Counted from the first letter of the stretch, positions 22,641 to 35,828 are shown. The stretch is 64,000 nucleotides of DNA from Sclerodactyla briareus (GCA_026419785.1 JAODTK010004566.1:186001-250000); one strand, 5' to 3'. Program-made: numbers and translations. Notes: generated from the sequence alone by a model not told the origin.

Positions 22641-23524
22641 GAGAAAACATTATGAACGTACGGGAACTTTCATTGAATGCTGTTTGATTCTTTATTCTTT
22701 GATCTATCCTCGATGTTGGTCAATGATTGTAATTTCATCACCTCAGGCTCATACACACCGAGTTTTTATAATAGAAAAACATTTAATAAATAAGTCTTTT
22801 GAAAAGCTGTGAACATTTTTGGGCTCAAATACACTGCTTGGCCTTCTTATTAGGTGCGATGTATCGAGAACTTCGAGCCGTTCTATTGGTTTAGCACAGT
22901 TCCCAACAGTATTGCGTTAGCGCCGGTATCATGTAATGGATATTAGGAGCATGTTGGTTGTATTTTAAGGCAGGCGCGGCCAAAACAAAATCCAGCCGTG
23001 GTTGGCCGAGCACATCCATGGATACAGGTTAGCTAATGGTACTTGGCTGAACTGTTTTTTTGGCGAAAAACTTGTTAAAGCAGTAGGTTGGAACTCAAGG
23101 CCTCCACGACCCAAAGAGGGGGAATAGTGTTGTGTGGTGGCCATATGCCCGTTGGCCTGAGGGGCCTCATAGTACTAGCCTACAACAGAAGACTGAAGGG
23201 GTAGCTCGGGCGCGTAGTGGGGTAACATGTCGGTGTTTATGTGAAAGTGGTGTGTCACCCACTGAACACACAGTCGGTCATTGCGGATGTAACGGGTACT
23301 GACTACTGGTAGGTGTTAACTTTAACGCGCGGGTTCTCATTTAGCCCAACTTCAGCCTGCCAAGTCCAGGCTGTAACAACTTAGGCAAAGTAAAAGAAAT
23401 GAACAGTATTTGATTCGTTCCTCGCGTCCCGCTATTTCTGGAAATTTAGACATTCTTTATTAATTTTTTGCAACACTTCATCACTGTGTTCAACGAGAAA
23501 GATTTTTTCACAATGGGTACAATT
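22641..23524. other. Unassigned
   Basis: No exon or repeat end identified. A line at 23467-23510 (TTTTGCAACACTTCATCACT) resembles the inner right end of the neighbouring MITE, which hints at an older partial copy. Confidence 0.3.
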
Positions 23525-24128
23525 CCCTTACAAAAAAAGGTGTGGCAAGTGTTGTTCCAAAACAGCACATTGTGTCCCAGGTAAACCTGGTGACATTGCC
23601 ACAGGTTTGGTATTTCCCTTCAAATGGGGAAAATATGTTACCAGCAATGACACAGGTTTTGTGGTCTAAATTATCAAATTAAAAACTGGGGTCATGTCAG
23701 ACACTACTGGGGCAAACCTTGTGGAAAAGGCTGTGGCAGGCTCAAATTCCTGGGATTTATCCTGTATTAAATCTTATCCCCAACTATGCACTAAGTAATG
23801 CACCCACAGGTTAGCCACAGAATTTACGACCAGGTTGACACACGTTACCACACATTGCCATGTATTGCCACGAATTCTCCTAAACACAGGTTTTTGCCCG
23901 GGCCACCTGTCCACATGTTTTTGATACCTGTCAAGCAAGACCCGTCAATGTTGGGAAACCTGTGGATAAAAAAAAATCCCGGTTGACCCAGAAAATTTGT
24001 TCGCCAAATCCAGGTTTTGCCACATATTTTTGCTCTATTATTGTCTTTGAATTTTGCAACACTTTGTCACTGGTAAACATGTGTGTTTTCTGACACAAGG
24101 CTGCCACCACACGTTTTTTTTGTAAGGG
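23525..24128. mobile_element. MITE with CCCTTACAAAAA inverted ends, piggyBac-like
   Basis: The left end reads CCCTTACAAAAAAAGGTGTG and the reverse complement of the right end reads CCCTTACAAAAAAAACGTGT. The right flank is TTAA (24129-24132) and the left flank is AATT. CCC termini next to TTAA fit piggyBac-type elements; the changed left flank leaves this tentative. The interior holds several diverged copies of an ACAGGTTT line and no gene. Confidence 0.6.
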
Positions 24129-24189
24129 TTAAGGCGATCACACCCCCAGTGTCCCACCTGAATTGCACAAGATCAATGGTTTTTCCTAT

Positions 24190-25340
24190 TAGTCAAATGC
24201 AAACATTACTGGCTTCCAGTCTAGCTCCCAGATTTTTGTATTAGCATTTTAATGAGGAACAGCTTTAACCAGTGAAAATTTTCAAATTCACTGAACTTGT
24301 TGACCATGTCTACCGAAGGTCCAAGGAGTACAGGTTTTTGTGGAAATATGACTGAAATTGTCTGACTTATGCAAATTAGACACATATTCAAAAACTTCCA
24401 TCGACCCTTTGGCTCGCGATTTTTAAAATGAGAACGTACGTGCACTTACACAACCACGTCATATCATATACGGCTCCTATAGTTCTGCTGAATTGGACAT
24501 CTCGCAGAAAAAAGGCAGGGGGGAGGAAGTCGAGTTTTGCTGCAACACTGACAGCAGTTGGCACTACAAATTTGGCGCAAGACTGACCGTTCAATGTTTC
24601 GGATTATTCAACTTGAACTATACCTAAAATCTCCGTTGAAAGTTCTATGCCTTACCTACATCAGCACACAAACCATTTTCATGGGAAAAATATGAAACCA
24701 TGAAGGACTGTGCGTCTCATGTGCAATGAAAATTGGGTTCCCAGTATGCTGACAAAGCGCATGAAGATGAAGGTCAAATTTCTCCCGTCCGAGAAAGTCA
24801 TTAAAAACGGTCCCTCCTCTCAAGCCGGGCAAACTGTAATGTGAAATTTGGAATGAATGAACTATGCAAAATAACTACTGAATAACTTCAGTATCATTGA
24901 AAATGTTGGAAGTGGTAAGGATAAGTCATACCTACAAAGTTTCATGGGAGATCGGGGCAAACTTTAGCAGTACGCAAACTTATGCAAATTAGGACAGTTG
25001 AAGACTCCATTGACCCTGACTCTCTGTTAAAATAATTTCAGGACTGGATTTAGACCATACTCATGTCAAGTTGAGGGAAAATCTTACAAACCTTGAAATT
25101 CACATAAAGTATGCATATTAGACAGCTCACTTAGCCTTTTTTTACGCTGTAAATCCAATCAGTTAATCACCTCGTTCACCCATGTGCCAAACCAAGTCAC
25201 CCATAGCAGTTAGGTACGGTTCATCTGTAATTTGCTAACGAGCTTAAACAATGGAATATTTAAAATGGGCCAATTACCCTCCTTCATAGTGGGTTTTTCG
25301 CCCAAGAAACTAGTAGGTGTGTCCACCCCAACCCTGAACT
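24190..25340. repeat. Diverged interior repeats of the Helentron-like family
   Basis: Repeated lines such as TATGCAAATTAG, GACTCCATTGACCCTGACTC and TTTCATGGGAGATC recur here and at 33040-33560. The stretch near 25222-25255 (AATTTGCTAACGAGC) also matches the interior of the long element at about 6567. I see no ends of its own. Confidence 0.5.
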
Positions 25341-25346
25341 ACAAAA

Positions 25347-28300
25347 ACAAGAGCACCAATGGAGTTGTAGCTCAAACTTCACAAATGAACCAAGACAATT
25401 CAAAATTATGTGTCATATGTTTGAGATCATGAAGTCAAGAAGGCAGACTCAAACAATTGCCTATTGGCCCCTGTAACAACCTCGTGAACTGATCGTTATA
25501 GCCACAGTTTGTCTTAGAAGTAAATAAACATTGCTATTTAGTTCGGTCAACATCCAGCGAAGAATAACCAGAAAACGGGGGACGAGGTGGATAGCGGAGA
25601 GAACAAGGGTGGTGGTCTGTCCCAAGGTTCGCCCGCTTGTGAAATCAGTGGTTTCTTACCATTAGAACGAAGAAAGGGACTAGCTAATATTACATGTCAA
25701 GTTGAAGAGGTGTTTTTAACACTCTGAGAGAGAATTCCCACCCATGGGAAATGCCAATAGTACAAATTTGTTAAACTGGTCCACCAGTTAGCATATTTTA
25801 TGCTGCAATTAGTCAGTTCATGAAACTGCCATCTTGATTAATATGCAAAAGTCAAACCACATTCATTACAAGCTGTAGGTCATGGCGTAATTTGCTAAGA
25901 GCGTAAACAATTAAATTCTATGGAATAGGCCAAATTATTCATTAATTATGGTGATTGGTGCCTAATTCTGATTAGACCTACACCTAACTTTTGTTGCAAT
26001 TAAGTGATCAGTCAGCTATAGCTGAAAAACATACGAAAACATGCCCATTATTCCATTGTGGCTGCTTTCCGTTCTGCTAAATTGCGCATGTGCAGTGGAC
26101 ATGATAGTATCTGTATGGGAATGGTTTCACAATAAGTCTTGGCAGTCAGCCGGTTAACAGTCACATGGCGCATGGAAATCTTTTGCTTCTCCAGGTTCTT
26201 GAGAAAGTGGTCAGATCCTGGCCGATCACTGATTGTCTGTTGGATGGAAAGTAAACATGGTGCTGGGAACTGGTTACACCCCTGCCTTGATATAATTTGA
26301 CCACTTCTTGCGAAGAGTAGGTGAGTTATCCAAGATTGGAAAAAAAAGAAATCAATGATTCCTAGATGAGGCTTGAATGGCTGCCTGAATGTCGTTGAAA
26401 AGCTGTAATCAGCAAGTAAAAGATTCAGAAGAAGCCTACTGGGCAGAGAAAGTGAATTATGGGTGAAATTGTGTTACACACTGAGGCTACTTCAACCAGT
26501 CGTCGTTTTTGTGTAGGGTACTAGATCATACTGATAATAATCGAGGACAAATCAACTAGTTACATGGGAATTATCTGACAGGTTTAGTCTTCAAATTAGC
26601 ATTTTAGTTTCTGTGTTATGTTAAAGCTATTATTCCTACTCATAATCATTAGATGTGGCTGTTGTTTTCTGTACAATAGTCATGAGGTTGGATATTACAG
26701 TGGTGGAGGCGCACATGGCAAGGGTGCAGCCAGTAATGCAAGCCTGAAAGCCCTGAAGGCCATGGTCATCGGATTTTGGGCAATGGCCTATGAGCCCCAA
26801 AAAAGTTGATTCTTTCAGGCCAGCTTGAGGGTAGAAAACACTAGTTAGTGTTGCATTGTACATATATATATGGCATTTTCTACAAAGAAGGGGTCCGGGC
26901 TACTGTGCACAGATTGTATTAAATGAAGGCTACTGCACAGGGGCCGACCCCCAGCCTCAGATGGGGAGAAGGGGTTGTTGTCAGGGGATTTTTTCTATTG
27001 TCCTGCATCCAACATTATCAGAAGGGAGGGTAACTTGTCTCATATTTTACGAAGCATTAACACGAATACTTCTGCAAGGGTAGGGGAGTGGGTTGGCAAG
27101 ATTTTTTGGGGGAAGGGTTCAACTTCATCCAGCCATCCCAGCCTCAGGAGGGAGAGGGCGAGTGCCAGGGGGATTTTTTCTATTGGTCTTGATCCAACAT
27201 TTTCAGACGGGAGGGTAACTTGTCTCATTCATACAATAATTAACACACAATACTTATGCATGGGTAGGGGATGGGTTGGACAAAGATTTTTTGGGAAGGT
27301 CAACTCATCCCAGCCTATTCCAGCCTCAGATGGGGAGAGGGCGATGGGTGGTCAGGGTATTTTTTCTATTGTACGGATCCAACATTTTCAAAAGGGAGGG
27401 TAACTTGTCCATATAATACAAGCATTATTAACCAAAATACTTCGGGTAGGGAAGAAGTGGGTTGGCAAGATTTTTTGGGGGAAGGTTCAACTCATCCCAG
27501 CCTAATCCCAGCCCCTCATATGGGGAGAGGGTCCGATTGTTGCCAGGGTATTTTTTCTAGTGTTCTTGATCCAACTTATTTCAGAGGGGAGGGTAACTTG
27601 TCTCATATTCAAATACAATCATTAACACACAAAACTTCTGCATGGGTAGGGCAGTGGGTTTGCCGATATTATTGGGGGAAGGGTCACTAACCCATCCCCG
27701 CCATCCCACCTCATATGGGGAGAGGGCGATTGTTTTGTCAGGTATTTTTTTTCTATTGTAACTTGATCCAACATTTTCAGAAGGAGGGGAACTTGCTCAT
27801 ATTCATCCAACATTATTAACAAAATACTTTCCGGTAGTGAAGGAAGTGGGTTGGCAGATTTTTTCGGGGGAAGGGTCAACACATATCCATATGGATTCTA
27901 CATTGTTCTAGATGAATCCTAAATGTATAACGTGCCTTACACTTGCTAGGGAAGCAGTGGGGATTGTTGGCAGTTGCTGATTGCAATTGCACGGTATATT
28001 TCCAAACAAACAAATTATATACTGTATACAATGCATATCCATTTCGGGTTTTTTCCATCCTATAATTTTTTCAAGGAGGGGGGATAGGCAAATGATTCTA
28101 ATTAATATCTATTCTCTTGAGGTTCATACTTACTGCTTCTTTAGGGCGATTTTTCGTATTATACCAGAACCTAAGAGACTACTCTAAATTGACTTTTATT
28201 CTAAATTCAAAATTCTAAGGCCACACCACACTTGCCTGTCATGCCTCCATAACAAAACCCCCCAATTGCAGTTACGTTTTACATCTGCAATAAACCCTCG

Positions 28301-30714
28301 CATTCTGTCTTTAGGGGTGGAGGGGTGGAAGGTGATCGCAAGTTTTCGCACATTTTAGAGTGGGGGGCATTCCTTCCTGGATTAGCCTAATCTCAATTCA
28401 TCTCCCTTCCACTGGGTACACCCATGTCCTAAAAAACTACAATTCCTCAGGGATGACACACTATAGGTGCAGTAATGCAAGGGAAGTGTAAATCGTCACT
28501 CAACAGACTCCCTTTCCAGTGGGCTACCAAGCAAATCCCCAAGGGCTATTTGTTTATAGCATCGAGGTGCCTTGTTGCTATTAATTATGACATGGGTCTC
28601 TAAACATGGTAGTCAAGGTTAAAAACAGTACTTGAAATTGAGTCGGACTGTGAATGGAGTGCATAAAACTGTTTAATTGGGACATCATAGTAGTGTGGTG
28701 GAAGGAAAATTAAGGGGGAGGGTTGCAGGTTAATGGGGAAGTAAACCAGTATGGGGAAATAGAGGCGTACAGAATCAAGGAAAAATCGATTTATAGGGGG
28801 TTACTAGTGGAATTTCAGGTTTATTTCAACATTTGTAATTTGGGGAATCATTGATGAAGGGGGTGGTGGGGGTGGTGATTGGGAGGATGGGCAGGCTGAA
28901 GGGGTGGGCGGTAACAACCCAGTATGGGGAAATGAAGTGAATACAGGAAATTTGAATGGATTCAAATTGGGGATATTGGCCTCCATGACGGAACATTAGC
29001 ACTGACCCGTTCTTCAAAATTATGTATAAAAGCATTTTGCATGATTTAACATGATGGGCCCTAGACAAACATTGGACCTTCAGCCAGGAAGTTCCTGTGC
29101 AAACCCTGATGGACCCACTAACCAAGGGCATACAATAAGAAAATCAATTGGAAACTTGGAGTGCATGTTCAGTACTAATGTGTTTAATTCCTTGGATCCA
29201 AGTGGGACCCTGGATCACAAGTTCCTGAACCCCCCAAGGTTCTTCGTTAGAACATCATCGGGGACCGAATGTCAGTTTACTGTGCACAAAACGTGAAGAG
29301 GAGAAGCATTTTGCGTGATTCCACATGGGGCTCTCAGACTCACACCGGGCCTGGGTCCCAAATTCCCTAGGCACCTGAAGGTATGGCTATTAGACGTCTT
29401 ATGACCGAACATTGGCACTTGTGCAACTTAATTGTAGGACATACTATTAGTTCGCAGTAATTCATAGATGGCCTAGGGCCCAAATGGGCCTGGGCGCTAA
29501 ATTCCTGGACGAGCCGAATGGCCCTCTACTGAAGGACCATACATGTAACGTTGAAGAAGACCAATTAAAGCTTGTGGGGAGGAGAGGAAGATGCATTTTG
29601 AACACCATTGTGTGAAATATCAAAAATGGGCCCTAGGGCCCGAGTCAGACCTTGGGAGAGAAAATCCTCAACACCCAAAAGTATGTCTAACAGACCATCA
29701 TAGGACCGAACATCAGCACTGTGGCAAACTGAATTGTAGGGAGGGCTACAATTAGATTTTGCAGTATTTAATGTATTGGGCCCTGGGGCCCAAACGGGCC
29801 CTGGACCCAAAGTTCCGATGGCGTCTACCCAGACCATTAATGTAACTTAAAGAAAATCCATTGAAGATTGTGGGAAAGAGAGAATTAAGTTACCATGGTA
29901 GTGAAACTCATAAAAGCAGACGGCCAAGTCGGGACCTGGAACACCAAAAATTCCTGAGCACCCCAAAGGTTACCGCTGTCAGACCATCATTAGGACTGAT
30001 GTCAGCACTGTGTACTAAAATGTTGGAAAAAGGAGAAGAAGCATTGTGCGAAATTCCACATGATGGCCCCAGGGCCCAAGGGCCTGGGGATCTAATTCCC
30101 TGGGCACTGCTCAAGAATATGGATATTAGACCCATATTACGACGAACTCAGCACTGTGCAACAAAAATTGTAGGAGAGATACAGATTTTTGGTATTTAAT
30201 ATAATGGGCCCTGGGCCACCGGGGTCCTGATCCCAAAATTCCCGAAAACACCCCCGTAGCCTACCAAGGACCATTACATGTAACCTAGAAGAACATCAAA
30301 TGAATCGTTTGGGAGGAGATGCATTTCAAGTACTATTGTGTGAAATTTCATAAAATGGGCCCTTGGGCCCGAGTGGGGCCTTGGACCAAAAAATCCTGAA
30401 CACCACGAAGGTCGGCTGTTAGACCAACATAATGACCGAACATCAGCACTGTGCAACAAAATTTGTAGGAGGAGATACATTTGAAAATTTTACACATAAT
30501 GGCCAAATGCCCCGTTAATGGGCTTGACCTTGACCTTCACAAGGTCAACATGTCCCAAGGGTCAATGAACATTGTGTCCAAGTTTGGTCGACATCTATCA
30601 CAGAATGACTGTTTGGGAGCAAAAAGGCGCAATTGTGAAACACTGGATAGATAGATAGATAGAGTGACATGCAGATTCCAATAGCTTAACCAGCATAGCT
30701 GGTTTGAGCTAAAA
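25347..30714 (+). mobile_element. Helentron-like element, long copy 2
   Basis: The left end is GAGCACCAATGGAGTTGTAG then CTCAAACTTC, with the hairpin partly decayed. The right end has GATA units (30649-30662), AGCTTA, the hairpin ACCAGC-ATA-GCTGGT (30689-30703) and TTGAGCTAAAA. It is colinear with 6043-10185 over nearly its whole length. It is about 1.2 kb longer because it has more copies of a 190-bp internal repeat and of a diverged unit with GGGCCC lines at 29.0-30.5 kb. Differences between the two copies are rich in one-base indels. No transposition protein was recognised. Confidence 0.7.
26930..27880 (+). repeat. Internal tandem repeat of the long element, 5 units
   Basis: Five units spaced about 185-195 bp are marked by a TTTTTTCTATTG-type line at roughly 26985, 27172, 27359, 27548 and 27745. 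Each is followed by GGGAGGGTAACTTGTC or a near copy. Long open frames in this stretch (up to 142 codons) follow the repeat and are not genes. Confidence 0.8.
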
Positions 30715-31750
30715 ATTTCGTCAAAATTGGCCTCACCGTTCAGAGAAATCCTGCTAAAAAGAAAGTTTGTCAGATCATGCGAAACAAAAACGGCATTATT
30801 GCACATACTGTAATGTGACTCCTGTATATTGGCTGTATTAAAGTTAGTGTTACACAGTTGTCAGGGATTGAGCCTAGGATATAGAGTCAGATTTCCAATT
30901 GCAGATGTCATCACAAATCTTGCTGTTACGAACATCTAAACCTACCGAACCTTTCACCCCACTCCTAATCCCTGACCCCACCCTTAACACCAATCTCAAC
31001 AGCCTCCTTCTTAGCCCAAGTTTGTCTCTCTGACTCTCCAATGGAGTGCATTGCAAACTACTGCTACACAAGTTACACTGAAAACAGTGGGCACATGCCC
31101 ACGGGGAGAAGCTACCCATGCCATACTGTTCCTGCTTCCATCCCATAGCTACGTGACTGTCGCCGAGAGGGCAAATCCTTCACAGCAAATTTTCTGGGCC
31201 ATAGTGAAGTTTCTTTCCAGGCAACAATTGTATTTGTAGTGAATTAATGAGAAAATAAAAATGGTAATCTCCAAGGCTCATTAATTCCCACAAGGTAGCC
31301 AGCAGTAGGCCTAAGCTACTTAGGCCTAATGCTATGATTTTGTACAGGGACCACGCTAGTTCTAGACAGAAAATAATATCTTAAAACACCTTGCAAATAA
31401 CATGATTCGATCTTTGTGAATGTGTTCGTATCAACCCATCTACATGCCTGTTTCATTATTGATGATTTTCAAAGTTGTTGTCAGATCCGCAGAATTTTTT
31501 ACGTTATCGGTAGTAGGCCTAGGCTACGTGACTTGGGCGGTAGTATCGTAATACTTAGGCCTAGTACTTAACAGTATTATATAGCTTTACACGTTCACCG
31601 CTACGAAGTACGAAACCCTCTGCCTCAAACCTCGCTGCAATTGCCTCCAAAATCCTTGGTTTCAAGAATCTTTTGCTCCCGATCGTCCATGAAACTTCTG
31701 AATTATCTCTAATATTTAATCTCTGTACAAACACATCTCACTATTAGAAG
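30715..31750. other. Unassigned, probably intronic
   Basis: A minus-strand frame at 30874-31146 has a repetitive GLRRRLLRLVLRVG-type composition and no splice support. Nothing else is recognised. Confidence 0.3.
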
Positions 31751-31870
31751 GAGTATTCCATGATAATTTCGTGGAACGAGAAATATCAAGTGTCACTTTT
31801 GAGTATGGCTGCGCGAATCGATCGCTCCGGCCGTGTAAGTACATCGGATTGCATGTACAGTTAGAGTATG
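31750..31870. promoter_or_regulatory. Small CpG-rich patch with a possible first exon
   Basis: The patch has more CpG than its surroundings (GCGCGAATCGATCG). On the plus strand, ATGGCTGCGCGAATC opens a 10-codon piece (MAARIDRSGR) that ends at a CCGT|GTAAGT donor (31805-31834). This could be a start exon or a promoter region, but there is no downstream partner I can point to. Confidence 0.2.
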
Positions 31871-32270
31871 GTGAGTTCTTTCGAAGTGGCTGACTTGGGT
31901 AATACCAAATGGAGTGAATAAAACCGTCAAGTGCTTCAAAGGTATGTGGACGCAATAACAATACCCCTCGGTTTTGTTTGTCCGCTCTACCTGGTCTATA
32001 CGGTATATACGAGATCCGAAAGAACGCGGCATTACAGTACAGCTAGATGCGAGGTCAGATCTCTTGTGAATATGGGGAAATGAAAAGGATCTTGGGAATA
32101 TGTCAACTTTTCCAAAGAATCAATCTTTAAACTGTAAACCTCAGATAACATGAACATGTTAATTTTGTTAACAATTCATGAGAACACTATTTGAGAAACC
32201 ATTGAAATGCAGTTTTAGAACAGTCCCAATCCTCTTCATAGCAGAAAATGTATTTTTGTAGATTCAAACA

Positions 32271-32800
32271 AAATTGCCCCTTATTCCTCTTTAATAACCT
32301 TTGACCTTTAACTTCACAAGGTCCAGTTGTCCCAGGGTCATGAACTGTTATTCCGTTCGGTCCACATTCATCAAAGTCTGACCTATAGGGGCCTATGAAA
32401 TATTTTCTTTTTCAACCGATGTACTACTCTGTTAACTCTAATGGCATTTGATGACGTTCCATCAAAAATCTGTGAACAATCTGACAGAGCGCTACCAATG
32501 AACCTTATGCTGCGCAGTTCAAGACAATCTAATGCTTTTTGTAGAGAATATCATTTTGTAATGATGACAAAATGGCCAATTGTGATGCTTTAATGCCTTT
32601 GACCTTGACCTCACAGGTCAAGAAATGTCCTATTGTCAGACCTTAGTTCAATTTGGTCAACATGAATCACAGATTGAGCGTTAGGCGCCAAAAGTAAAAA
32701 AAAAAAAAAAGCCAAAAGTCACTTGTGGACACACAGGAATATAGATTAGAATGACATGGGCATCACAATAGCTCAACCAGCTTAGCTGTTTGAGCTAAAA
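32271..32800 (+). mobile_element. Helentron-like element, truncated copy
   Basis: Two diverged interior units (AACCTTTGACCTTTAACTTC and GCCTTTGACCTTGACCTCAC) precede a run of 15 A at about 32697. The family 3' end follows: AGCTCAACCAGCTTAGCTGT and TTGAGCTAAAA, ending near 32800. The hairpin has lost one base on its right arm. No 5' end was found. Confidence 0.6.
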
Positions 32801-33800
32801 TGTTACATTCTTTTTGTAGGTCTAATCAACCTAATCAAATTGGTTGGTAATAGAGTTTTGTTGTCGGCAGCTTATACCGCGTAAATTGTCACAGGTCTAT
32901 GGTTTATACTCGTTCCTTCCTCAGTTCTTTATTAATCCTAACAGAAGCTATTATATATGGAATTCAATCAATTCTGACATCAACAATCAGATTTAAAAAT
33001 GTTAACGGACCATAAATACTGGGTTTGTGTCGAAATTCTTACTCAGTTGGAAATTGGAATAACTCATGCAAATTAGGCACATACCAAGAGCTTATAAGAG
33101 CAGGAAAATTGTCACAGGAGCTATGTTTACTCGTTCCTCCCCTCGTGCTTTATTCTAACAAGCTATTATATGATGAAATTCAACAATTCATGAACATCAA
33201 ACCATATATCCAGAAAAATGTTAACGGACCAATACCTACTGAGTTTGGCGAAAGTCTTACCACGTTGAAATTTGGAATAAATTCTGCAAATTAAGCACAT
33301 ACAATGATCTCTACTGATCCCAGCGTTACCTTTAAAAATGGATCAAGGATCAAAGGTGGATCGCATCTACCATGTTTATGGAAATCAACAAACTTTCAAA
33401 AATGCATAAATTATGCAAATAGACAATAAATGACTTCAGTGACCCCGACTCACTGTTAATTCTTGGTTACCATGGTAGACCACATCCACCAAGTTTCGTG
33501 AAAATCCGACAAAACTTGGACGAAAATGTGCATAAATTATGCAAATTAGACCACTAATTAGCATCTTTTAGGCTGAAATTCTAATCAGTATTACCTGTCA
33601 TCCAGATCCTACATGCCAACATACATACACTGTGCCAGGTTTTTGTCTCTCTTGCACGAGCTTAACAATAAATTACATAAAAAGAAGCTAAGTACCCAAC
33701 TTAATGACTTTGCTGTCCAAAATTCCATCAGGATCGGTTACACCAAACACGGTTGATACACACAAAATTTTGTCATAACGGCCTCACGGTTGTGTGAGCC
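32801..33800. repeat. Interior repeats of the Helentron-like family
   Basis: Two related units (33005-33110 and 33205-33310) share a TTAACGGACC line and a TACTGAGTTTGGCG-type line. Lines with ATTATGCAAATTAG follow at 33410 and 33540. A frame at 33025-33294 spans these units and is not a gene. Confidence 0.5.
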
Positions 33801-33916
33801 ATCCTGCTAAAAGGAAAAGTGTGACAACACACAAACACACACACGCCAAAAGGACCACTAAGACTCTTCCTGAATTTCATCAGGCGAGAGACAAAAATGT
33901 CATTTTGTGACTCACA

Positions 33917-34000
33917 ATGACACCGAATCGACCACCGGTTACCAGGGTTTGAAATATCTGGTGTTGCATCGGAAATGCTCCTCAATGCAAGATTGCTACA
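33917..34000 (-). other. Exon-like piece, weak
   Basis: A strong donor GTCATT|GTGAGT follows a frame reading SNLALRSISDATPDISNPGN then RWSIRCH. The acceptor (TACGTGTGTAG) is acceptable but the phases fit no neighbour. Confidence 0.25.
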
Positions 34001-35370
34001 CACGTAGACCGCATGCCAGTCAGTTGGTACACACAAAAACGATAGCAAGGCTACAGGGTTTCACAATTCCTCCCCAAATTTGTAACCAAAGCTCCGACAC
34101 TATATCAAACGCTGGTACCCACCCACTGTTCAAACCAGAGGTGTGCTGACAAAAAGAGAATTAGCAGCATGGATATAGAACCAATAGCCTTCCCTGTTGG
34201 GAATATCCTCAACCAAATGCATCGCTGTTCGTTGAAGTCAATCAGGAAAACTCCGGAAATTTGATTGGATATTAATGGTCCCGTGCAACAGGGTCAACGT
34301 GACTAGGAATTGTGTCCACACCGGTGTCGACACCAACGAATGTCGGGTTTGCTCCGACACCGCGGTCGAAACGCCATACACTTTGTATGTAAAGTTGTGG
34401 AGGGTGGTGGTGGTGTTTGGGGCCCGTGGTGTCGCGACCCGTGGGGCGCGCACAACCCTGAATTGACATAGACTAGAAACGGGAAATCACCGGGAAAAAA
34501 TAATGACAACCGGCTACTTATTGACAGAGGCATTGCCAGAGTTATTATTTATTTTGCCATCTGGCAAGGGTTGTAAACATTCAAGAGGGTGAGATGTGAA
34601 AATGGTGAAACTGCCTGACATAAATCATGAACATATATGGCTCCAAGGGTAATGTCCAAAACCCCCTGTTATGGCAAATTTATGAGCAAGGTACTTATAT
34701 TATACCTTTACCATAACACTGCAGTAGGCCACCTACTAGCTACCAGATACTGCAAATGTTTAGTGGGGAAGGGTATATAGGTACAATCTGCGCCAATAAT
34801 ATTGGGGGTTCCATTTTAAACAAAAAAATTTATATTATTCCAGCCTAAGCTTCATGAAATTTTGGGAGGCATGTGCTTCCTGGGCCTCACATAAGTGTTC
34901 AATCCTTGCATGTCTGAGACCTGACCTTGAAACAAGGGTCTGTGACTATTACAGTGTGCACATTGTGAACATCAGTGTCTTGATGAACGTATGATGTTGA
35001 GCAAGCGTTGGATCACAACGGGTTAAAAGAAGAAAGGAGACGACTATAGAGGGAGATATGACGGCCTTGACTAAAAGTTCACGTCAAATGTTCACTGATT
35101 AGATTACTCAATATAGTGTACACAGCATCAATGGGCATAGGAATCAAACTGGGCGTAAAATTTAAATTAAGGCTGCATAGTAGGGGAAAAATTGGTGTTT
35201 AGAGGGGAATTTATTTCATATGGCTATATTGTCCATCCTGGAAACAACATGCATGCATTCCCTCATGCTTAGTCACAATAATTTTGACACTTTCCACTCT
35301 AGAAGGAAGTCTGAGATGTAGGAATTGTAGCTCATCGGCAGCACCCTAACAAATAGACAAAACACTCATA
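34000..35370. other. Unassigned, with overlapping palindromes
   Basis: At 34318-34334 two perfect palindromes overlap: ACACCGGTGT and GGTGTCGACACC. Short opposing frames around 34240-34530 have no support. I see nothing else in this stretch. Confidence 0.35.
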
Positions 35371-35371
35371 C

Positions 35372-35404
35372 CTTCCATGCTGTAGTGATCAAGATTTTCC
35401 TTTA
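35372..35404 (-). CDS. Candidate 33-bp micro-exon of locus L
   Basis: An excellent acceptor (TACTGTTTTTTTCAG) and a donor GGAAG|GTATGAG flank 33 bases. With one base carried in, they read KENLDHYSME plus one base. The phase fits the end of the piece at 37371-37523. Being so short, it depends on the splice sites. Confidence 0.4.
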
Positions 35405-35654
35405 CTGAAAAAAACAGTACATGAAGTTCCATTCAGCATTTCATGTCCAGTCTTCTTTCCATGGCATGGGAGCTGCCAATGCTGTAGTAATCTATTGTAC
35501 TTGACTGATATAAAAAATGAACAACGAGAACAAAAACAAAGGTTGAAACGATAGTGTAGCTCAAACATTTGTAATTCGTGGGAGATGGTCCCTGTGGCGA
35601 CACATTTGTTGCGGCAGGCCCGGCTTTTTTTTGAAAAAGATGCAGACTGATCAC

Positions 35655-35828
35655 CTTTCTCCAAGAGAGGAGAGATTTGAGTGCTTTGATTTTGACTGAA
35701 GTTCTTCTTGTAGATGAGGTATCAAAAGATGGCATTCATTTTCAATATCATTGATGCTTATTTTCTCGAATATTTCAAAGCTGAGAGGAACTTTAACTTG
35801 ACTCGAGACAGGACTAAGTTGAAGAATC
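35655..35828 (-). CDS. Candidate exon of locus L, helical unidentified segment
   Basis: The frame runs ILQLSPVSSQVKVPLSFEIF, then EKISINDIENECHLLIPHLQ and EELQSKSKHSNLSSLG, about 58 codons with an evident protein composition. The acceptor (ATGACCGACAG) is weak and the donor GAAAG|GTGATC is not ideal. A second frame continues beyond the donor as EKGDQSASFSKKSRACRNK, so the real 3' limit and the frame are uncertain. Its phase does not fit the flanking pieces unless an indel is assumed. Confidence 0.4.

Noticed and set aside
26975-27690. Overlapping plus-strand frames of 139-142 codons
   Set aside because: They run along a 190-bp tandem repeat inside the Helentron-like element, so their openness reflects the repeat.
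30960-31020. Telomere-like GGTTAG-type lines on the minus strand
   Set aside because: Too short and irregular to be an interstitial telomere array.
33040-33300. Frame at 33025-33294 as a gene
   Set aside because: It spans two related units of the Helentron-like interior that recur at 22300.
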